Source: Brevibacterium luteolum
GTDB taxonomy: Bacteria; Actinomycetota; Actinomycetes; Actinomycetales; Brevibacteriaceae
Reading direction: 5' to 3'
Length of the DNA: 64,000 nt
NCBI RefSeq assembly: GCF_013004595.1
Contig: NZ_JABEMC010000003.1
Location: forward strand, 357,819-421,818
The position numbers and the translations under genes were made by a program. Positions 28,003 through 38,001 of the stretch are shown one piece after another; the first letter of the stretch is position 1; each line of letters begins with the position of its first letter. A model generated the notes under the pieces. That model made no database searches. It had not been told where the DNA came from and saw only the letters and a list, made by a program, of their open reading frames with translations.

Positions 28003-29013
28003 ATGACCGCCACGACCTCACAGCCGGCGGCAGAGCGCACCAGCTTCGCCTCCCGGTTCATGCCCCGCCAGCCCAACCGATTCATCCGCGCCGTTGCGTG
28101 GATCATGCTGCTGGCCCAGTCCGGGATCATCATGACCGGCGGCACGGTCAGGCTCACCGGCTCCGGGCTCGGCTGCCCGACGTGGCCGCGCTGCACCGAG
28201 GACTCGCTGACGAACACCCCGGAGATGGGCATCCACGGTTACATCGAGTTCGGCAACCGGGTGCTGGCGATCTTCCTCGGCCTGTACTGCATCTTCACCC
28301 TCATCGCGGTGTGGCGGATGCGCCGAACCCGCCCGGAGATCTTCTGGTCGGTCATCGCTCTTGCCCTCATCGTCGTCTCGCAGGCGGTCGTCGGCGGCAT
28401 CAGCGTGCGCATGCAGCTCAATCCGTGGATCGTCGCCAGCCACTTCGTGCCCTCGGCGATCGCCGTGGCGATCTCAGCGTTCATGCTCAGGCGCACCGGT
28501 GATGCCGGCCGGCCGGCGACACCGCTGGGCACACCCGGTCTGTGGATGATCGGCTGGGTGATCGGCGGGCTCACCGCCCTCGTCGTCATCCTCGGAGTGC
28601 TCGTCACCGGTGCCGGCCCGCATGCCGGCGATGCGCTCAGCGCCCGCAACGGCTTCGACACCGTCATCATCTCCCGCCTCCACGCGATCCCGGTCTGGAT
28701 CCTCGTGGCGGCCACGATCGCAGCCGTGCTCATGGCCCGTCGCCAGGGCCTGACCTTCCCGGCCAAGGCCTTCACGGTGCTGCTCGTCATCGAACTCGCC
28801 CAGGGCGTCATCGGCTACATCCAGTACTTCACCGGCCTGCCCGAGCTGCTCGTCGCAGCCCACCTGCTCGGCGTGTGCTTCATGGTCGCCGCCACAACAG
28901 TCGCCGTCGACTCCCTCTACCGCCGCCCAGCACTCCGCGACGCCGAGCCTGCGGCACCGGCTGCCGAGAACCGGGACGCAGCGCTCACAGCTTCGTCTCG
29001 AATGCCCTCTTGA
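28003..29013 (+). CDS. ctaA: Haem A synthase CtaA (COX15 family)
   Basis: A 336-residue protein with eight membrane segments that oxidises the C8 methyl of haem O to give haem A for cytochrome oxidase. The four haem-ligand histidines are visible in MGIHGYIEFGNR, IVASHFVPSA, IISRLHAIPVW and LVAAHLLGVC. The external loop cysteine pair is in GLGCPTWPRC. The last 29 bases overlap the 3' end of the converging CYTH-CHAD gene. ctaB in the same window supplies its substrate. Confidence 0.94.
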   Translation: MTATTSQPAAERTSFASRFMPRQPNRFIRAVAWIMLLAQSGIIMTGGTVRLTGSGLGCPTWPRCTEDSLTNTPEMGIHGYIEFGNRVLAIFLGLYCIFTLIAVWRMRRTRPEIFWSVIALALIVVSQAVVGGISVRMQLNPWIVASHFVPSAIAVAISAFMLRRTGDAGRPATPLGTPGLWMIGWVIGGLTALVVILGVLVTGAGPHAGDALSARNGFDTVIISRLHAIPVWILVAATIAAVLMARRQGLTFPAKAFTVLLVIELAQGVIGYIQYFTGLPELLVAAHLLGVCFMVAATTVAVDSLYRRPALRDAEPAAPAAENRDAALTASSRMPS

Positions 29014-30601
29014 GCACCCGGTCGGCGTCCTTGAGCGATGCCTCCGTGTGGTGCAGCTGAGTGCCGAACAGCACCCCATAGGTGAATGACGGATGCCCGT
29101 CCTCCTCGGCCCGGCGCCCCAGCTGCTGGATCCATTCGCGGGCGACGGCGGCGTCGTTGAGCTCACCGTAGTGCTCGGTGACCGCCTCCCACGCCTCAGC
29201 CGCCTCGGCGGCAGGCTTGCCGAGTGCCAGTGACAGCGCCTCGCAGACGTAGCGGACGACCTTGGCCTTCTTGCGCACTTCGTGCCGGTGGACGAGCTGC
29301 TCCGCGCCCGAGGTGGTGCGCACCTTGCGCTGCTGTCGGCGCACCTTGGCGATCGCCTCGTCGAGCATCGGCCGATACGCCTTGCCGGTCGGTGCGGTCG
29401 CGTCCCAGCCGGGGTTGAACGGCGGGTCCTCCAGCCAGTGCTGGAGGGAGGCGAGCAGCTTGCGGTAGCGCGCTGTCGACAGGGTGCGCTTGACGTTGGA
29501 GACCGATTTGCGGTGATGGGCGGTGAGCATCTGCGTCATCTGCTCGGCCACCCCGTCGGTGATCGCCTCGGCAGGCAGGTCGTCGAGAAGGCGCGGGAGC
29601 CGTTCGAGCTGCACTTCGGCATCGCGGGCGTAGCCGAGCCGGGTGGCGAACCATTTGAGCTCCTCGCGCAGCCGGGTGACGGAGTTGGCGTCGAAGAGCG
29701 GGGCGAAGGTCTTGAGGATGCTGCGCAGCCGCCGGGAGGCCACCCGGGCCTTGTGCACGGCATCCGGGGCGTCGACGGCGACGTCCTGCTCGCGGTGCTG
29801 CAGCACGCCGATGTGCTCGGCCATCGCGGCGAGCACCGTCTCGACCAGCGGTGACTTGCGGGTCAGCGTCCGCTTGGCTGCCAGCTGGGGCGCTGTGCCG
29901 AGCGCGCGGGCGAGCTTCGAGGGGGCCTCAGCCGGTTCGATGCCGGCTGCGGTGAAGACCTCGGCGATCCCGTCGAGCAGCGCCTGCCCAGTGCCGGCCT
30001 CGACGAGCTCGACTTCGAGTTCGCGCCACTCAGACCGGGCTGCGGCCACACCCGGGCGGGCGAAGCGCACGGCGGTGACGTGATCGTCGCTGAGCTCAGC
30101 CACAGCCGGGTCGCCGGCGCGTTCGGCCAGCAGCGTGGTGGTGCGGGCGGTGCTGAGCAGGGCGACCGGGATGAGCGGCACCTGCCCGACTTCCTCACGG
30201 ACCACGGCGAGCAGTTCGGCAGGCACGCGGAGCTCGTCGCCGTCGGACAGGTCCACGTGCATCTCGGTGCGGGCGCTGCCGGCCGGCAGCTTGAGGTGCC
30301 AGCCGGCATCCGTGCCGCCGGTGCGCCGGCGCAGGGTGAGCTTCGCGCGCGAGAGCTGGAAGTCCGGGGAGTCGAAGTACACGGCATCAAGCTGCATCGA
30401 CTCCCCGCCGACCTCATGTGCCAGGCCGGAGAGGTCGGGGATCGGCTGCTCGGGAGCCGGGGCGAACTTCAGCTCCTCTTCGGTCGCGACGCTGACCCGT
30501 TCGGACTCTGCAGCGGCGACCACCGCCTCGGCGGCGGGGCCAGCGGCGGCGTCAGACTCGGCGACATCGGAATCGGCAGGGGAACCAGCGTGCTCGCTCA
30601 C
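28985..30601 (-). CDS. CYTH and CHAD domain protein
   Basis: A 538-residue soluble protein. After an Ala-rich start, the CYTH domain (about residues 35-240) has EEELKF (ExExK), KLTLRRRTGG and DAGWHLKLP. The CHAD domain (about 275-538) has the histidine/arginine-rich HKARVASRRLRSILKTF and RDAEVQLERL. CYTH enzymes cleave triphosphates; CHAD domains bind polyphosphate, so a polyphosphate-related role is likely. GTG 30601 has GGAG seven bases upstream. Its 3' end overlaps ctaA by 29 bases on the other strand. Confidence 0.88.
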   Translation of the reverse strand: MSEHAGSPADSDVAESDAAAGPAAEAVVAAAESERVSVATEEELKFAPAPEQPIPDLSGLAHEVGGESMQLDAVYFDSPDFQLSRAKLTLRRRTGGTDAGWHLKLPAGSARTEMHVDLSDGDELRVPAELLAVVREEVGQVPLIPVALLSTARTTTLLAERAGDPAVAELSDDHVTAVRFARPGVAAARSEWRELEVELVEAGTGQALLDGIAEVFTAAGIEPAEAPSKLARALGTAPQLAAKRTLTRKSPLVETVLAAMAEHIGVLQHREQDVAVDAPDAVHKARVASRRLRSILKTFAPLFDANSVTRLREELKWFATRLGYARDAEVQLERLPRLLDDLPAEAITDGVAEQMTQMLTAHHRKSVSNVKRTLSTARYRKLLASLQHWLEDPPFNPGWDATAPTGKAYRPMLDEAIAKVRRQQRKVRTTSGAEQLVHRHEVRKKAKVVRYVCEALSLALGKPAAEAAEAWEAVTEHYGELNDAAVAREWIQQLGRRAEEDGHPSFTYGVLFGTQLHHTEASLKDADRVLKRAFETKL

Positions 30602-30658
30602 AGACTCTCCAGTGCTCGTTGCGCCGCAGCGTCGGGGTTCGGTGCGGTCGGTGCTTGA

Positions 30659-30664
30659 AGTATA
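30659..30664 (-). promoter_or_regulatory. -10 candidate for the CYTH-CHAD gene
   Basis: TATACT on the minus strand, about 57 bases before the GTG at 30601. A good -10 match but no clear -35. Confidence 0.4.
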
Positions 30665-30682
30665 TCGGCCCCCGGACACGAC

Positions 30683-30710
30683 TCAGGCCCGGCATCGGAG
30701 CCGGACCTGA
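30683..30710 (-). terminator. Terminator of ctaB
   Basis: Arms of 11 bases (30700-30710 with 30683-30693) pair on the minus-strand RNA with one G-U pair and a six-base loop, 21 bases after the ctaB stop. No U-tract. Confidence 0.55.
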
Positions 30711-30731
30711 GATGAGAGCTGGAGTGGTGCG

Positions 30732-31718
30732 TCAGCCGAAGAACGGGTTGAAGAACGGGTCGACGGCGACGGCGAGGAACAGCACCGACAGGTAGGTGAT
30801 CGAGCCGTGGAAGACCTTCATGGCGCGCAGCTGGGTGCCGGAGAAGCCCTTCTTCGCTCGCTTGACGAGGGCGTAGCACTGGTACATGAACCAGGCGCCT
30901 GCCAGTACAGCGGTGGCGATGTAGATCGGGCCCATCGGGGCGACCGGGATGAGCGCGAGGCTGGCGGCGACCATTGCCCAGCCGTACCAGATGATCTGCC
31001 GGCCCACGCTCGTCGGCGGGACCTTCGACGGCAGCATCGGCACGCCGGCGGCGTCGTAGTCGGCCTTGTACTTGATGGCCAGCGGCCAGTAGTGCGGCGG
31101 CGTCCAGAAGAACACGACGAGGAACAGGATGAACGGCTCCCAGCTGACCGAACCGGTGACAGCCGACCAGCCGATGAGCACCGGCATGCAGCCGGCGGCG
31201 CCGCCCCAGACGATGTTCTGGGTGGTGTGGCGCTTGAGCATGATCGTGTAGAAGACGACGTAGAGCAGGATCGCGGTGGCGGTCAGGCCGGCGGCGACCC
31301 AGTTGGTGAAGCCGCCCATCCAGAAGATCGAGCCGATGCCGAGCGCGAAGGCGAAGACGAGCGCCTCACGGGCGGAGACCTCACCGGTGACGAGCGGGCG
31401 GTTCTCGGTCCGGTGCATCTTCGCATCGATGTCGCGGTCGAGATAGCAGTTGAAGACGTTCGCCGAGGCGGCGGCAGCAGAACCGCCGATGAGGGTGGTG
31501 AGCACGAGCCACAGGCTCGGCAGGCCCTGGGCGGCGAGGAACATCACCGGGGCGGTGGTGACGAGCAGCAACTCGATGATGCGCGGCTTCGTCAGCGCGA
31601 TGAAGGCCATGAACCGGCTGCGGGGCTTCGACCCACGCGTCGTCTCATCGGCGATCCGCTGCAGCGGCTTCTCCTCAGAGAGGGCGGCACGGTTCTGGTC
31701 GGCAGTCACGTCGCTCAA
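30732..31718 (-). CDS. ctaB: Protohaem IX farnesyltransferase CtaB (haem O synthase)
   Basis: A 328-residue UbiA-family enzyme adding a farnesyl group to haem B to make haem O. The first aspartate-rich motif is NVFNCYLDRDIDAKMHRTENRP-like (start about residue 91), the second is KYKADYDAAGVPMLP. About eight or nine membrane segments. The TTG at 31718 is five bases after AGGAAG; a GTG nine bases later is an alternative. Divergent from tkt. Confidence 0.94.
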   Translation of the reverse strand: MSDVTADQNRAALSEEKPLQRIADETTRGSKPRSRFMAFIALTKPRIIELLLVTTAPVMFLAAQGLPSLWLVLTTLIGGSAAAASANVFNCYLDRDIDAKMHRTENRPLVTGEVSAREALVFAFALGIGSIFWMGGFTNWVAAGLTATAILLYVVFYTIMLKRHTTQNIVWGGAAGCMPVLIGWSAVTGSVSWEPFILFLVVFFWTPPHYWPLAIKYKADYDAAGVPMLPSKVPPTSVGRQIIWYGWAMVAASLALIPVAPMGPIYIATAVLAGAWFMYQCYALVKRAKKGFSGTQLRAMKVFHGSITYLSVLFLAVAVDPFFNPFFG

Positions 31719-32006
31719 GTCACTTCCTCATTCGAACAGGGGCGAGGCTGTTCAGCTGCGCTTTGGGCGGCTGTCAGCCAACGGACATTATTCTACTCGT
31801 CGTCGAGTTAAATTCCACTTCCGCCCGCTGCCGCCGTGTCCGCCTGCTGCCAGACTTCGTGCGTGGTCAGCCGGTGTACGCGCGCGCCGTGTGTGAGGTA
31901 TCTGTCAGCCGGTGCCGAAAGGGGGCCTGCGCGGTTCCGCGCAGCTCATCTCGGCGGGTAGAGTCGGTGGTGGATTACCGTTGATGAGAAGGATTGATTC
32001 ACTCAC
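31719..32006. promoter_or_regulatory. Divergent ctaB/tkt promoter region
   Basis: The longest gene-free stretch. For ctaB (minus), TAGAAT at 31795-31790 is a -10 candidate; next to it the inverted repeat ACTCG-TCGT-CGAGT (31795-31808) could be an operator. For tkt (plus), TAGAGT at 31959-31964 is a -10 candidate, with a GAGAAGGA Shine-Dalgarno at 31986-31993, rather far (13 bases) from the ATG. A short GCGCGG-AA-type hairpin lies near 31929-31942. No small gene was convincing. Confidence 0.4.
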
Positions 32007-34085
32007 ATGAGCTCCCTCCCCTGGTTCGCTGCGGACCGCACTGCAGTTGACACTGCCCGCCTGCTCGCTGCCGATGCCGTGCAGAAGGCCGGCAACGGTC
32101 ATCCCGGCACGGCGATGAGCCTGGCTCCGGTCGCCTACTACCTCTATCAGCATGCGATGGTCCACGACCCGGCGGACCCGCAGTGGATCGGCCGTGACCG
32201 CTTCGTCCTCTCTGCCGGTCACTCCAGCCTGACCCAGTACGTCCAGCTCTACCTCAGCGGCTACGGCCTCGAACTCGGCGATCTCAAGGCGCTGCGCCAG
32301 TGGGGCTCCCTGACTCCCGGCCACCCGGAGGTCGGCCACACCGACGGTGTGGAGATCACCACCGGCCCGCTCGGCTCGGGACTGGCCTCCGCAGTCGGCA
32401 TGGCGATGGCCGCACGCCGCGAACGCGGCCTCTTCGATCCTGACACTGCTGCCGGTGAGTCGGTTTTCGATCACCGCGTCTTCGTCATCGCCGGTGACGG
32501 CGACCTGCAGGAGGGCGTGTCTTCAGAGGCATCCTCCCTGGCCGGCACCCAGAACCTCGGCAACCTCATCGTCATCTGGGACGACAACCGCATCTCGATC
32601 GAGGACGACACCTCGATCGCCTTCACCGAGGACGTCTCCGCCCGCTACGAGGCCTACGGCTGGCACGTCCAGCACGTCGACTTCCTGAACGACGGTGACT
32701 ACACCGAGGACATCGACGCCCTGCACGCCGCTGTCGAGGCCGCCAAGGCCGATCCGCGCCCGTCGTTCATCCGCCTGTCGACGATCATCGCCTGGCCGAG
32801 CCCGACCGCTCAGGGCACCGGCGCCTCCCACGGCGCGGCCCTCGGCGCTGAGGAGATCGCAGCGACGAAGAAGATCCTCGGCTTCGACCCAGAGGCCGAC
32901 TTCGCCGTCGACGACGATGTCCTCGCCCATGCCCGCCAGGTCCGCGACCGCGGAGCCGAAGCGCACGCCGATTGGTCGAAGCGCTTCGAGCAGTGGCGCA
33001 GCGAGCAGCCCGATCGCGCCGCTCTGCTCGACCGGCTGGTCTCCGGTGAGCTGCCGGAGAACCTGGATGAGCTGTTCCCGGTCTTCGACGCCGATGCCAA
33101 GGGTGTGGCCACCCGTGCGGCCTCCGGAAAGGTGCTCAACGCGATCGCCGAGGCACTGCCGGAGCTGTGGGGCGGTTCGGCTGACCTCGCCGGCTCGAAC
33201 AACACACTCATCAAGGACGCCGCCTCCTTCCTGCCGCCGGAGCGCAGCTCGGAGATGTTCTCAGGCGAGCTCTACGGACGTAACCTGCACTTCGGCATCC
33301 GCGAGTTCGCCGCGGGCCTCATCTGCAACGGCATCGCCCTGCACGGCCCGACCCGCCCGTACAACGGCACCTTCCTCGTCTTCTCCGACTACCAGCGCCC
33401 GGCCGTCCGCCTGGCCGCACTGCAGCAGGTGCCCAACATCTTCGTGTGGACCCACGACTCGATCGGCCTAGGCGAGGACGGCCCGACCCACCAGCCGGTC
33501 GAGCACCTGTCCTCGCTGCGCGCGATCCCCGGCCTCGACGTCGTGCGTCCCGCCGATGCCAACGAGACCGCCGAGGCGTGGAAGCAGATCCTCAAACGCG
33601 CTGACGGGCCCTCCGGCCTCGTCCTCACCCGCCAGGCCGTCCCGGTGCTCGACCGCACCGCCCTGGCCCCCGCCTCGGAGACGGCCAAGGGCGGCTACAT
33701 CCTCAAGGACTGCACCGGCACCCCGGATGTCATCCTGCTCGCCTCCGGCTCGGAGGTCGAGATCGCCCTGGCTGCCGCCGAGACGCTGGCCGAGCAGGGC
33801 CGCGCCGTGCGCGTCGTCTCGATGCCGTGCTTCGAATGGTTCGCCGCCCAGGACGAGAACTACCGCAACTCGGTGCTGCCGGCAGAGGTCCACGCGCGGG
33901 TCAGCGTCGAGGCCGGTACCGCCCAGAGCTGGCACCAGTTCCTCGGCACCTACGGCCGGGCTGTCTCGCTGGAGCACTTCGGCGCCTCGGCTGACTACAA
34001 GCGCCTGTACGAGGAGTTCGGCATCACCGCCGAAGCCGTCGTCGCAGCAGCAGAAGACAGCATCTCAGCAGTGGAAGGACGATGA
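32007..34085 (+). CDS. tkt: Transketolase
   Basis: A 692-residue thiamine-diphosphate enzyme of the non-oxidative pentose phosphate pathway. The cofactor motif is [18 protein letters not shown], continuing to [15 protein letters not shown] (about residues 160-200). [15 protein letters not shown] at the start and [16 protein letters not shown] near residue 490 are family-typical. Length is normal. The stop overlaps the tal start (ATGATGA). Confidence 0.96.
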   Translation: MSSLPWFAADRTAVDTARLLAADAVQKAGNGHPGTAMSLAPVAYYLYQHAMVHDPADPQWIGRDRFVLSAGHSSLTQYVQLYLSGYGLELGDLKALRQWGSLTPGHPEVGHTDGVEITTGPLGSGLASAVGMAMAARRERGLFDPDTAAGESVFDHRVFVIAGDGDLQEGVSSEASSLAGTQNLGNLIVIWDDNRISIEDDTSIAFTEDVSARYEAYGWHVQHVDFLNDGDYTEDIDALHAAVEAAKADPRPSFIRLSTIIAWPSPTAQGTGASHGAALGAEEIAATKKILGFDPEADFAVDDDVLAHARQVRDRGAEAHADWSKRFEQWRSEQPDRAALLDRLVSGELPENLDELFPVFDADAKGVATRAASGKVLNAIAEALPELWGGSADLAGSNNTLIKDAASFLPPERSSEMFSGELYGRNLHFGIREFAAGLICNGIALHGPTRPYNGTFLVFSDYQRPAVRLAALQQVPNIFVWTHDSIGLGEDGPTHQPVEHLSSLRAIPGLDVVRPADANETAEAWKQILKRADGPSGLVLTRQAVPVLDRTALAPASETAKGGYILKDCTGTPDVILLASGSEVEIALAAAETLAEQGRAVRVVSMPCFEWFAAQDENYRNSVLPAEVHARVSVEAGTAQSWHQFLGTYGRAVSLEHFGASADYKRLYEEFGITAEAVVAAAEDSISAVEGR

Positions 34086-35194
34086 TGACTGATCGACTCG
34101 CCCAGCTCAGCCGCGCCGGGGTCTCGGTGTGGCTCGACGACCTGTCCCGCGGCCGGATTACCTCCGGGTCGCTCGGCTCGCTCATCGTCGACAGGAGCGT
34201 TGTGGGTGTGACGACGAACCCGACGATCTTCGCCGCCGCGCTGGCCGACGGCGAAGCCTACGATGCGCAAGTCCGCGAGCTTGCTGCCTTCGGCGCCAGT
34301 GTCGACGAGGCCATCGATGCGCTCACCTGTCACGACGTTGCGCAGGCCGCCGACATCCTCGCACCGATCTACCGGGCCTCCGGCGGCGTCGACGGACGGG
34401 TGTCGATCGAGGTGCCTCCCCTTCTCGCGCACGACACCGAGGGGACCGTCGAGTGTGCGCGCAAGCTGTGGGAGATGATCGACCGGCCGAACATCCTCAT
34501 CAAGATCCCCGCCACCGAGGAGGGCATGCTCGCCATCGCCCGCACCCTCGGTGAGGGCATCAGCGTCAACGTCACCCTCATCTTCGCTCTCGACCGCTAC
34601 CGGAAGGTCGTCGAGGCGTTCATCAGCGGTCTCGAACGCGCCCGCGAGGCCGGCCGCGACATCTCCCGCATCCACTCGGTCGCCTCGATCTTCGTCTCCC
34701 GCGTCGATTCGGAGATCGACAAGCGCCTCGATGCCATCGGCTCGGAGAAGGCGCTGAGCCTCAAGGGCAAGGCCGGCATCGCGAACTGCCGCCTGGCCTA
34801 CGAGATCTGCACGCAGCTGTTCGACAGTGAGCGCTGGGACGTCCTCGAGGCTGCCGGTGCGCACCGCCAGCGGCCGCTGTGGGCGTCGACGGGCACCAAG
34901 GATCCTGCCTACCCTGACACGCTCTATGTCAGCGAGCTCGTCACCGAGGGTGTGGTCAACACGATGCCGGAGAAGACCCTGGAGGCCTTCGCCGACCATG
35001 GTGAGCTGCACGGCGACACGGTCGTCGATCGGCACACCGAGGCCGATGAGCTCTTCGACACGCTGGCGATCATGGGCATCGACTACGCCGAGGTGATGGA
35101 CGTCCTTGAGCGAGAGGGCCTGGAGAAGTTCGACGCCAGCTGGGCAGAACTCGTCGAGACCGTCACCCAGCAGCTTGAAGGAGCACAGTCATGA
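34082..35194 (+). CDS. tal: Transaldolase
   Basis: A 370-residue enzyme exchanging three-carbon units between sugar phosphates. Seen: [25 protein letters not shown], the Schiff-base lysine segment [13 protein letters not shown] near residue 140, and [12 protein letters not shown]. The length matches actinobacterial transaldolases. ATG could be 34082 or 34085. Overlaps tkt and pgi, so tkt-tal-pgi form one operon. Confidence 0.95.
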   Translation: MMTDRLAQLSRAGVSVWLDDLSRGRITSGSLGSLIVDRSVVGVTTNPTIFAAALADGEAYDAQVRELAAFGASVDEAIDALTCHDVAQAADILAPIYRASGGVDGRVSIEVPPLLAHDTEGTVECARKLWEMIDRPNILIKIPATEEGMLAIARTLGEGISVNVTLIFALDRYRKVVEAFISGLERAREAGRDISRIHSVASIFVSRVDSEIDKRLDAIGSEKALSLKGKAGIANCRLAYEICTQLFDSERWDVLEAAGAHRQRPLWASTGTKDPAYPDTLYVSELVTEGVVNTMPEKTLEAFADHGELHGDTVVDRHTEADELFDTLAIMGIDYAEVMDVLEREGLEKFDASWAELVETVTQQLEGAQS

Positions 35195-36810
35195 CACTGT
35201 CATTCGGCTATCCCTCCCCCGCCGAATTCGAGGACGAGGTCCGCGATCTCGTCACCGCCCGCACCGCCTCGCGCATCGCCTCCGGTGATGCCACGCTGTG
35301 GGGCGACGCCGCCGAGGCGGAGGCCTCCAAGCGGCTGGGCTGGGTGGGCCTGCCGGAATCGTCAGTCGAGCTGCTCGACGAGATCGAGAAGCTGCGCGCC
35401 GAGCTCGCCGCCGAGGGCATCGACCATGTCACCCTCTGCGGCATGGGCGGCTCATCGCTGGCCCCTGAGGTCATCTGCGCCACCGCGGGTGTGTTCCTCG
35501 AAGTCGTCGACACCACCGATCCCGGCCAGATCGCCGAAGCCATCGGCACGGACCTGCAGCGCAGTGTTGTCGTCGTGGCATCGAAGTCAGGCTCGACGAT
35601 CGAGACCGAGGCGCAGCGCCGTGCCTTCGCCGAGGCGTTCGAGGCCGCCGGCATTCCAGCCGCCTCCCGCATGGTCGTCGTCACCGATCCCGGATCGCCG
35701 CTGGCGCAGCTGGCCGAGCAGGAAGGCTACCGCAAGGTCTTCTACGCTGATCCGCGCGTCGGCGGCCGGTTCTCCGCTCTCAGTGCCTTCGGCCTCGTGC
35801 CGGCCGGCCTGGCCGGCGCCGACATCGCCGGACTGCTCGCTGAGGCGCGCGAGATCGCTCCGCAGCTTGAACACGACTCACCGGACAACCCTGCCGTCCA
35901 GCTCGGCGCGTTCCTCGGTGTTGCCCACGCCCGGGAGACCGACAAGCTCGTCATCGCCCGCACCACCTCCTCGATCGTTGGTCTGGGCGCCTGGCTGGAG
36001 CAGCTGCTGGCCGAATCGACCGGCAAGGACGGCGAGGGCATCCTCCCGGTCGTCGTCGAAGGACCGGACGCACCCGGCTTCTCCGACGCGCGGGCTGATG
36101 CGATGCTGCTGTTCGTCGGTGAAGTCACCGGTGAGGCCACTCCCCCGTCGGGCTTCGCCTGTGCGGTCGACTATCCGCTGGGGGCGCAGTTCCTGCTGTG
36201 GGAGTACACCACCGCCATCACCGGCTACAGCATCGGCATCAATCCCTTCGACCAGCCCGATGTCGAGGCGGCGAAGGCCAGTGCACGCGCACTGCTGGAA
36301 TCCGATTCGCCGATCGACAGCGAAGAGCCGCTGTTCACTGTCGGCTCCGTCGAGGTCTACGGCTCACCGCACCTGCTCGAGGGTGTCGACACGCTCGAAG
36401 AGGCGCTGCGCGCCCTGGCGGCCGCAGCTGACGAATACGGATACCTGGCAGTCCAGGCCTTCCTCGACCGGATCAGCGACCGGCGTGCCGAGCTCATCCG
36501 GCAGGCGGCCGCGCTGCGCACCGGACTGCAGACGACTTTCGGCTACGGGCCGCGCTATCTGCACTCGACGGGCCAGTACCACAAGGGCGGACGCCCCAAC
36601 GGTGTGTTCCTGCAGATCACCGGCAGCCCACGGGCTGATGTGCTGATTCCGGGCGAATCGTACAGCTTCGGTCAGCTGCAGGCCGCGCAGGCCGCCGGTG
36701 ACGCCGATGTGCTCACCGATCGCGGCCGGCCGGTGCTGCGTCTGCATCTGCGCGATCGTGCGCAGGGCATCGCTGACATCCTCGCTGCGTTCGGCTTCGA
36801 GGACGTGTGA
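35191..36810 (+). CDS. pgi: Glucose-6-phosphate isomerase
   Basis: A 539-residue sugar isomerase linking glucose 6-phosphate and fructose 6-phosphate. The two SIS domains show [11 protein letters not shown] near residue 85, [12 protein letters not shown] and [13 protein letters not shown]; the C-terminal part has [17 protein letters not shown] overlap with tal. Here it occupies the position next to tal where zwf, opcA and pgl often follow in related genomes. Transcription ends at the hairpin at 36851-36891. Confidence 0.94.
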   Translation: MTLSFGYPSPAEFEDEVRDLVTARTASRIASGDATLWGDAAEAEASKRLGWVGLPESSVELLDEIEKLRAELAAEGIDHVTLCGMGGSSLAPEVICATAGVFLEVVDTTDPGQIAEAIGTDLQRSVVVVASKSGSTIETEAQRRAFAEAFEAAGIPAASRMVVVTDPGSPLAQLAEQEGYRKVFYADPRVGGRFSALSAFGLVPAGLAGADIAGLLAEAREIAPQLEHDSPDNPAVQLGAFLGVAHARETDKLVIARTTSSIVGLGAWLEQLLAESTGKDGEGILPVVVEGPDAPGFSDARADAMLLFVGEVTGEATPPSGFACAVDYPLGAQFLLWEYTTAITGYSIGINPFDQPDVEAAKASARALLESDSPIDSEEPLFTVGSVEVYGSPHLLEGVDTLEEALRALAAAADEYGYLAVQAFLDRISDRRAELIRQAAALRTGLQTTFGYGPRYLHSTGQYHKGGRPNGVFLQITGSPRADVLIPGESYSFGQLQAAQAAGDADVLTDRGRPVLRLHLRDRAQGIADILAAFGFEDV

Positions 36811-36850
36811 GCCAAGCGCGCTGAGATGGCCGTCTGCTGACGGATGCGAA

Positions 36851-36891
36851 AACGGTGTGGGGCCGCGGATATCCGCCGGCCCCACACCGTT
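36851..36891. terminator. Bidirectional terminator between pgi and secG
   Basis: A perfect 14-bp outer stem (36851-36864 with 36878-36891) plus an inner CGGAT-ATCCG stem (36866-36875). TTTG follows on one side and an A-run on the other, serving converging pgi and secG transcripts. Confidence 0.85.
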
Positions 36892-36905
36892 TGTCTGTCT
36901 TGTCC

Positions 36906-37154
36906 TCAGCCCTGGAAGCGGACCATGAGTCCGAGCAGCACGATCGAGGACACCCACACGATGGCCACGAGCGTGGTGAAGCGGTTGAGGTTGCGCTCAG
37001 CGACACCTGACGATCCGAGGTTCGAGCTCATGCCGCCGCCGAACATGTCCGACATGCCGCCGCCCTTGCCCTTGTGCAGGAGGATGAGCAGGGTGAGGAA
37101 CACGCTGGTGAGCACAAGAATGCTCGTCAATGTCCAGGTGAGGATGGAGTCCAC
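36906..37154 (-). CDS. secG: Preprotein translocase subunit SecG
   Basis: An 82-residue protein with two membrane helices (about residues 3-23 and 58-78) and a glycine-rich middle (GKGGGMSDMFGGGM), the SecG plan. It supports SecYE-dependent export. GTG 37154 gives the normal length; the open frame continues upstream without SecG-like sequence. It follows tpiA by 47 bases. Confidence 0.93.
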   Translation of the reverse strand: MDSILTWTLTSILVLTSVFLTLLILLHKGKGGGMSDMFGGGMSSNLGSSGVAERNLNRFTTLVAIVWVSSIVLLGLMVRFQG

Positions 37155-37201
37155 AGTTGTCTGCCTTTGCGTACGTTGAGGAAAAGATGCTGTCAGAGAG
37201 T

Positions 37202-37990
37202 CTACTGCGACGAAGCCGCGTGGCACAAAGAGGCGAAGCTCTCCGGGTCGAGGCTCGCTCCGCCGACGAGTGCGCCGTCGACATCGTCATGGGCGACGAT
37301 CTCAGCGACGTTCTCCGTCTTGACACTGCCGCCGTAGAGCAGCCGGACAGTGCCGGCGAATCCGGCATCGTAGAGCTCTTCGAGCCGGGAGCGGATCGCC
37401 GAGCACATCTCTGCAGCGTCACCGGCGGTGGCCGTCTCCCCAGTGCCGATCGCCCACACAGGCTCGTAGGCGATGACGAGACCGGAGAGCTCATCTGCGC
37501 TCAGCCCGTCGAGAGCCTTCTCCACCTGGCCGAGGGTGAACTGAACGTGCTCGCCGGCCTGACGGGTCTCCAGAGACTCGCCGACGCACAGGATCGGGGT
37601 GAGCTCGTGCCGCAGCGCTGCGCGCAGCTTCGAGGCGACGACCTCATCGGTTTCGCTGTGGTAGGCCCGGCGCTCGCTGTGCCCGACGATGACGTACGTG
37701 CAGCGCAACCGGTTGAGGAACGCCCCGGACACCTCACCGGTGTAGGCGCCTTCATCGTGGGCTGAGAGATCCTGCCCGCCGTAGGCGATCGGCAGCTTGT
37801 CGCCCTGGATGAGGGTTTGCACCGACCGGATGTCGGTGAATGGCGGCAGCACCGCCACCTCGGCCTTCTCGATGTCGACGCGGTGGTCCTTGAGCGACCA
37901 GGCGAGCTTCTGCACCGTGGAGATCGCCTGCAGGTGGTCGAGGTTCATCTTCCAGTTCCCGGCCAGCAGCAGGGTGCGAGTCGTGCTCAT
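37202..37990 (-). CDS. tpiA: Triosephosphate isomerase
   Basis: A 262-residue TIM-barrel enzyme interconverting dihydroxyacetone phosphate and glyceraldehyde 3-phosphate. LLAGNWKMN holds the catalytic lysine, [10 protein letters not shown] the histidine and [11 protein letters not shown] the glutamate; LYGGSVK binds phosphate. ATG 37990 follows AGAGGA by four bases. Eleven bases downstream of pgk. Confidence 0.96.
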   Translation of the reverse strand: MSTTRTLLLAGNWKMNLDHLQAISTVQKLAWSLKDHRVDIEKAEVAVLPPFTDIRSVQTLIQGDKLPIAYGGQDLSAHDEGAYTGEVSGAFLNRLRCTYVIVGHSERRAYHSETDEVVASKLRAALRHELTPILCVGESLETRQAGEHVQFTLGQVEKALDGLSADELSGLVIAYEPVWAIGTGETATAGDAAEMCSAIRSRLEELYDAGFAGTVRLLYGGSVKTENVAEIVAHDDVDGALVGGASLDPESFASLCHAASSQ

Positions 37991-38001
37991 CGTTCCTCTA
38001 T

